Assembly (NCBI RefSeq): GCF_001667035.1
Contig: NZ_LZIR01000070.1
Location: 62,001 to 126,000 of the forward strand
DNA length: 64,000 nt
Reading direction: 5' to 3'
Source: Mycobacterium sp. 852002-51057_SCH5723018
GTDB lineage: Bacteria; Actinomycetota; Actinomycetes; Mycobacteriales; Mycobacteriaceae
A model generated the notes under the pieces. That model was not told the DNA's origin, did not search any database, and was given only the letters and a program-made list of their open reading frames with translations. Below are positions 61,025 through 64,000 of this stretch, one piece after another (position 1 is the stretch's first letter; each line of letters opens with the position of its first letter). The translations under genes were made by a program, and so were the position numbers.

Positions 61025-61983
61025 CTTTGTCCTACGGGGCGCCCGAAACCCCCGACGTCGTGCTGCGGCTGCGGGGTGTCAGCAAGCACTACGGGTCCGG
61101 CGGGGCCGTCGTTGAGGCCGTCTCCAACCTCGATCTGGAGGTGCATGCCGCCGAGGTGCTGGCGCTATTGGGGCCCAACGGCGCGGGCAAAACCACGACG
61201 GTCGAGATGTGCGAAGGCTTCGTGCGCCCGGACGCCGGCACGATCCAGGTTCTCGGCCTGGACCCGATCGCCGACAACGCGCGCCTGCGCGCGCGCATCG
61301 GGGTGATGTTGCAGGGCGGGGGCGGCTACCCCGCGGCGCGCGCCGGCGAAATGCTCAACCTGGTTGCCGCCTACGCCGCCGACCCGCTGGACCCGGCGTG
61401 GCTGCTGGACATCCTGGGCCTGACTGAAGCGGCGCGCACCACCTATCGGCGCCTGTCCGGCGGCCAGCAGCAGCGGCTGGCGCTGGCGTGTGCCCTGGTC
61501 GGCCGCCCCGAGCTGGTTTTCCTCGACGAACCCACCGCGGGCATGGACGCCCACGCCCGGCTGCTGGTCTGGGAGCTGATCGACGCGCTGCGCCGCGACG
61601 GCGTGACGGTGGTGCTGACCACCCACCAGCTCAAGGAGGCCGAGGAGCTCGCCGACCGGCTGGTCATCATCGACCACGGGGTGACCGTGGCGTCCGGAAC
61701 GCCGGCGGAACTCATGCGCAGCGGGGCCAAGGACCAGTTGCGGTTCAGCGCGCCGCCGCGGCTGGACCTGACCCTGCTGGCATCCGCCCTGCCCGAGGAC
61801 TACCGGGCCACCGAGGTGACGCCGGGCGAGTACCTGGTCGAGGGCCCAGTCGACCCGCAGGTGCTGGCCACCGTCACGGCGTGGTGCGCGCAGATCGACG
61901 TGCTGGCCACCGACGTGCGCGTCGAGCAACGCAGCCTCGAGGACGTGTTCCTCGACCTCACCGGCAGGAAATTGCGATCGTGA
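61021..61983 (+). CDS. ABC exporter ATP-binding protein (Rv1458c type)
   Basis: A 320-residue ATPase. Walker A GPNGAGKTTTVEM, signature RLSGGQQQRLALA, Walker B LVFLDEPTAGMD and H-loop TTHQLKEAEEL are intact. The C-terminal ~90 residues form the extra domain common in DrrA/CcmA-like exporters. It overlaps mptB by 4 bp at the start and the permease gene by 4 bp at the end, so all three are coupled. Probably a homodimer with the permease in an ABC-2 exporter; substrate unknown, though linkage to mptB hints at an envelope lipid or drug. Confidence 0.93.
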   Translation: MTLSYGAPETPDVVLRLRGVSKHYGSGGAVVEAVSNLDLEVHAAEVLALLGPNGAGKTTTVEMCEGFVRPDAGTIQVLGLDPIADNARLRARIGVMLQGGGGYPAARAGEMLNLVAAYAADPLDPAWLLDILGLTEAARTTYRRLSGGQQQRLALACALVGRPELVFLDEPTAGMDAHARLLVWELIDALRRDGVTVVLTTHQLKEAEELADRLVIIDHGVTVASGTPAELMRSGAKDQLRFSAPPRLDLTLLASALPEDYRATEVTPGEYLVEGPVDPQVLATVTAWCAQIDVLATDVRVEQRSLEDVFLDLTGRKLRS

Positions 61984-62759
61984 CCCAATCGGACGTCTTC
62001 CCGGCGGGGACCTTTACCCCCGACCCGCGACCGAACGCCGTGCCCCGGATGCTCGCCGCGCAGTTCGGCCTGGAGCTGAAGTTGTTGCTGCGCAACGGCG
62101 AACAACTGCTGCTGACCATGTTCATCCCGATCACCCTGCTCGTCGGGCTCACGCTGTTGCCGTTCGGCGACTTCGGCCACAACCGCGCCGCCACCTTCGT
62201 GCCGGTGATCATGGCCCTGGCGGTGATCTCGACCGCGTTCACCGGGCAGGCGATCGCCGTCGCCTTCGACCGTCGCTACGGCGCGCTCAAGCGGCTGGGG
62301 GCCACCCCGCTGCCGGTGTGGGGCATCATCGCCGGGAAGTCACTGGCGGTGGTCACGGTGGTGTTCCTACAGGCAATCCTATTGGGCGCCATCGGTTTTG
62401 GGCTCGGGTGGCGGCCCGCCCCGGCGGCGCTGGCGCTGGGCGCGGCGGTCATCGCGCTGGGCACCGCGGCGTTCGCGGCGCTCGGGTTGTTGCTCGGGGG
62501 GACCCTGCGCGCCGAGATCGTGCTCGCCGTGGCCAACCTGATGTGGTTCGTCTTCGCCGGGCTCGGCGCGCTGACCGTGGAAATGAAGATGATCCCGACG
62601 GGGGTCAAGTGGGCGGCCCGGCTCACCCCCTCGGGCGCGCTGACCGAGGCGCTCTCGCAGGCGATGACGCTGTCGCTGGACTGGTTCGGCGTCGTCGTCC
62701 TGGCGATGTGGGGAACTGTCGCGGCGCTGGCCGCGCTGCGCTGGTTCCGGTTCACCTGA
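61980..62759 (+). CDS. ABC-2 type permease (Rv1457c type)
   Basis: A 259-residue protein with six predicted spans after a 30-residue cytoplasmic head. ELKLLLRNGEQLLLTMFIPI is the typical coupling segment before span 1, and RRYGALKRLGATPLPVW is the ABC-2 motif after span 2. Partner of the ATPase encoded just upstream with a GTGA overlap. Exports a still unknown molecule. A 57-bp palindrome lies 16 bp after its stop and may end the transcript. Confidence 0.92.
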   Translation: MTQSDVFPAGTFTPDPRPNAVPRMLAAQFGLELKLLLRNGEQLLLTMFIPITLLVGLTLLPFGDFGHNRAATFVPVIMALAVISTAFTGQAIAVAFDRRYGALKRLGATPLPVWGIIAGKSLAVVTVVFLQAILLGAIGFGLGWRPAPAALALGAAVIALGTAAFAALGLLLGGTLRAEIVLAVANLMWFVFAGLGALTVEMKMIPTGVKWAARLTPSGALTEALSQAMTLSLDWFGVVVLAMWGTVAALAALRWFRFT

Positions 62760-62775
62760 GCTCCCCGAGGGCTCG

Positions 62776-62832
62776 CGACACGTAAACGTCTGCGACGACA
62801 CGTCGGCGCGGGTGTGCGACGTTTATATCTCG
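62776..62832. repeat. 57-bp palindromic repeat family B, copy upstream of ctaA
   Basis: Left CGACACGTAAACGTC and right GACGTTTATATCTCG pair across most of their length around CGGCGCGGGT. It matches the 57-bp element at 39695-39751 in size, orientation and centre. Located between the permease stop and the ctaA GTG at 62887; may terminate the first or serve the leader of the second. Confidence 0.6.
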
Positions 62833-62886
62833 GCACACCAAAGCCCGTACTACAGGCCGTAGTTTTGGTTGGCTTACCATCGGGCG

Positions 62887-63849
62887 GTGCTAAGACGAAC
62901 GCTGCTGCGGTTGGTGGACCTGCTCCCCCAGCCCAGCCTGCGCGTCCAGCGGATGATCGCCGCCCTCGTCATCCTCACGCAGGGCGGCATCGCCGTCACC
63001 GGCGCGATCGTGCGCGTCACCGCCTCCGGGCTGGGATGCCCCACCTGGCCGCAATGCTTCCCGGGCAGCTTCACCCCGGTCGCCGTCGCCGAGGTCCCCC
63101 GCGTCCACCAGGCCGTCGAGTTCGGCAACCGGATGATCACCTTCGCCGTGGTGATCGCCGCGGCCCTGGCCGTGCTGGCGGTGACGAGGGCGCGCCGGCG
63201 CACCGAGGTGCTGGTCTACGCGTGGCTGATGCCGGTGTCGACGGTGGTGCAGGCGGTGATCGGCGGCATCACCGTGCGCACCGGGCTGCTGTGGTGGACG
63301 GTGGCCATCCACCTGCTGACGTCGATGACGATGGTGTGGCTGTCGGTGCTGCTCTACGTCAAGATCGGCGAGCCCGATAACGAAGGAGCCGGGTTGGTCC
63401 GGGAACTTGTGCCGCGCCCGCTGCGGGCGCTGACGGCGCTGAGCGCGCTCAACCTGGCGGCGGTGCTGGTCACCGGGACGCTGGTGACGGCGGCGGGTCC
63501 GCACGCGGGCGACCGCAGCCCCAGCCGCACGGTGCCACGGCTGAAAGTCGAGATCACCACCCTGGTGCACGCGCATTCGTCACTGCTGGTCTGCTACCTG
63601 GCCCTGCTGGTGGGGCTGGGCTTCGGGCTGCTGGCGGGCGGCGCCGCCCGCCCCATCCGGCTGCGGCTGGGCGTGCTGGTCGCGCTGGTGTGCGCGCAGG
63701 CCGCCGTCGGCACCACGCAATACTTCACCGGCGTGCCCGCCGCCCTGGTCGCGGTCCACGTGGCGGGCGCGGCGGCCTGCACGGCGGCCACCGCGGCGCT
63801 ATGGACCTCGCTGCGAGAACGGGCCCAGCCCCAGCCGCTCGCAGGCTGA
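62887..63849 (+). CDS. ctaA: Haem A synthase CtaA
   Basis: A 320-residue eight-span membrane enzyme oxidising haem O to haem A for cytochrome aa3. Haem-ligand histidines are in RVHQAVEFGNR, TVAIHLLTSM, LVHAHSSLL and VAVHVAGAA, one per pair of spans. The first external loop has the disulfide pair GCPTWPQC with the conserved acidic/aromatic residues. GTG at 62887 is chosen (VLRRTLLRLVDLL) because a TTG 18 bp upstream lacks a ribosome-binding site; the exact start is uncertain. Its 3' end overlaps the convergent ATP-grasp gene by 51 bp. Counterpart of Rv1456c. Confidence 0.95.
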   Translation: MLRRTLLRLVDLLPQPSLRVQRMIAALVILTQGGIAVTGAIVRVTASGLGCPTWPQCFPGSFTPVAVAEVPRVHQAVEFGNRMITFAVVIAAALAVLAVTRARRRTEVLVYAWLMPVSTVVQAVIGGITVRTGLLWWTVAIHLLTSMTMVWLSVLLYVKIGEPDNEGAGLVRELVPRPLRALTALSALNLAAVLVTGTLVTAAGPHAGDRSPSRTVPRLKVEITTLVHAHSSLLVCYLALLVGLGFGLLAGGAARPIRLRLGVLVALVCAQAAVGTTQYFTGVPAALVAVHVAGAAACTAATAALWTSLRERAQPQPLAG

Positions 63850-64000
63850 TTCCACCCCCAGCGCGAATTCGCGTTGAGCACGCTCACGGGCCTCGGCGTC
63901 GAGGTGCCGCCAACCGAGCGACGGCGCGACGAGGTCAAGCCCGACCAGCCGGTCCCCCGCGACGTCGGCGCGCGCGTAAAGCAGCTCGCGCGGACCGATT
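63799..64000 (-). CDS. C-terminal fragment of an ATP-grasp-like protein (Rv1455 position)
   Basis: The minus-strand frame entering from the window edge encodes 66 residues and ends in TAG at 63799-63801. GPRELLYARADVAGDRLVG and LDLVAPSLGWRHLD fit the last ATP-grasp motif, where an acidic residue in ARxD and an E/D-LxxPS strand bind Mg-ATP. The 5' part is outside the window. It converges on and overlaps ctaA. In M. tuberculosis a conserved hypothetical gene, Rv1455, lies here in the same orientation. Confidence 0.7.
   Translation of the reverse strand, partial: IGPRELLYARADVAGDRLVGLDLVAPSLGWRHLDAEARERAQREFALGVESACERLGLGPFSQRGP

Overview
The window is chromosomal DNA from a slow-growing Mycobacterium. 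Evidence: high GC; a PE_PGRS gene; many GTG/TTG starts and 4-bp ATGA/GTGA stop-start overlaps; and a long stretch whose gene order is, from memory, that of M. tuberculosis Rv1456c to Rv1497 read backwards. It is not M. tuberculosis itself: several blocks are inserted, missing or replaced, and SufB carries no intein. I saw no tRNA, rRNA, CRISPR array or transposase gene.

1-11.5 kb is accessory and aimed at the cell surface. It holds a PE_PGRS gene, a CDP-glucose-4,6-dehydratase-like gene, and a tightly coupled four-gene minus-strand operon (UDP-sugar dehydrogenase, sugar epimerase, a methyltransferase-GT2 fusion, a polytopic GT-C-like membrane protein). Divergent from that operon are a GtrA flippase-like gene and an FkbM methyltransferase. 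Together these look like a locus making, methylating and exporting a glycan or glycolipid. LipL and a wrecked relJK toxin-antitoxin module close the block.

11.8-17.9 kb is the methylmalonyl-CoA mutase operon (mutA, mutB, meaB) with a divergent TVP38-type membrane protein. 17.9-27 kb is a second accessory block. It contains a two-component system whose sensor has a proline-rich external insert, beside two secreted or membrane-anchored proline-rich proteins; a 17-nt motif is shared by both promoters. It also has a decayed VapB-like antitoxin, an MHS-type transporter, an F420-type nitroreductase, an unknown membrane protein, and a nitrile hydratase-family operon (beta, alpha, accessory).

27-46 kb is conserved core: stomatin/NfeD, hemH, inhA-fabG1 (mycolic acid synthesis), a VWA-DUF58-MoxR1 chaperone set, the peptidoglycan hydrolases RipB and RipA, aconitase with its TetR regulator, an ABC-F protein and EchA12. 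At 46-49 kb a GAP-like exporter and a PapA1/PapA2-like acyltransferase, divergently transcribed, sit where M. tuberculosis (from memory) has ctpD. Core resumes with thioredoxin, FadE15, two tandem DUF5666-type exported proteins, the complete SUF operon (sufR-B-D-C-S-U-T), the mannosyltransferase mptB, an ABC exporter pair, ctaA and the edge of an ATP-grasp gene.

Several families of short palindromic repeats are scattered between genes. One has 14-nt loops (three copies). One is a 57-bp element upstream of acn and ctaA. One is a MIRU-like element (two copies) inside the SUF operon. Some of them supply stop codons, C-terminal residues or a ribosome-binding site to neighbouring genes.
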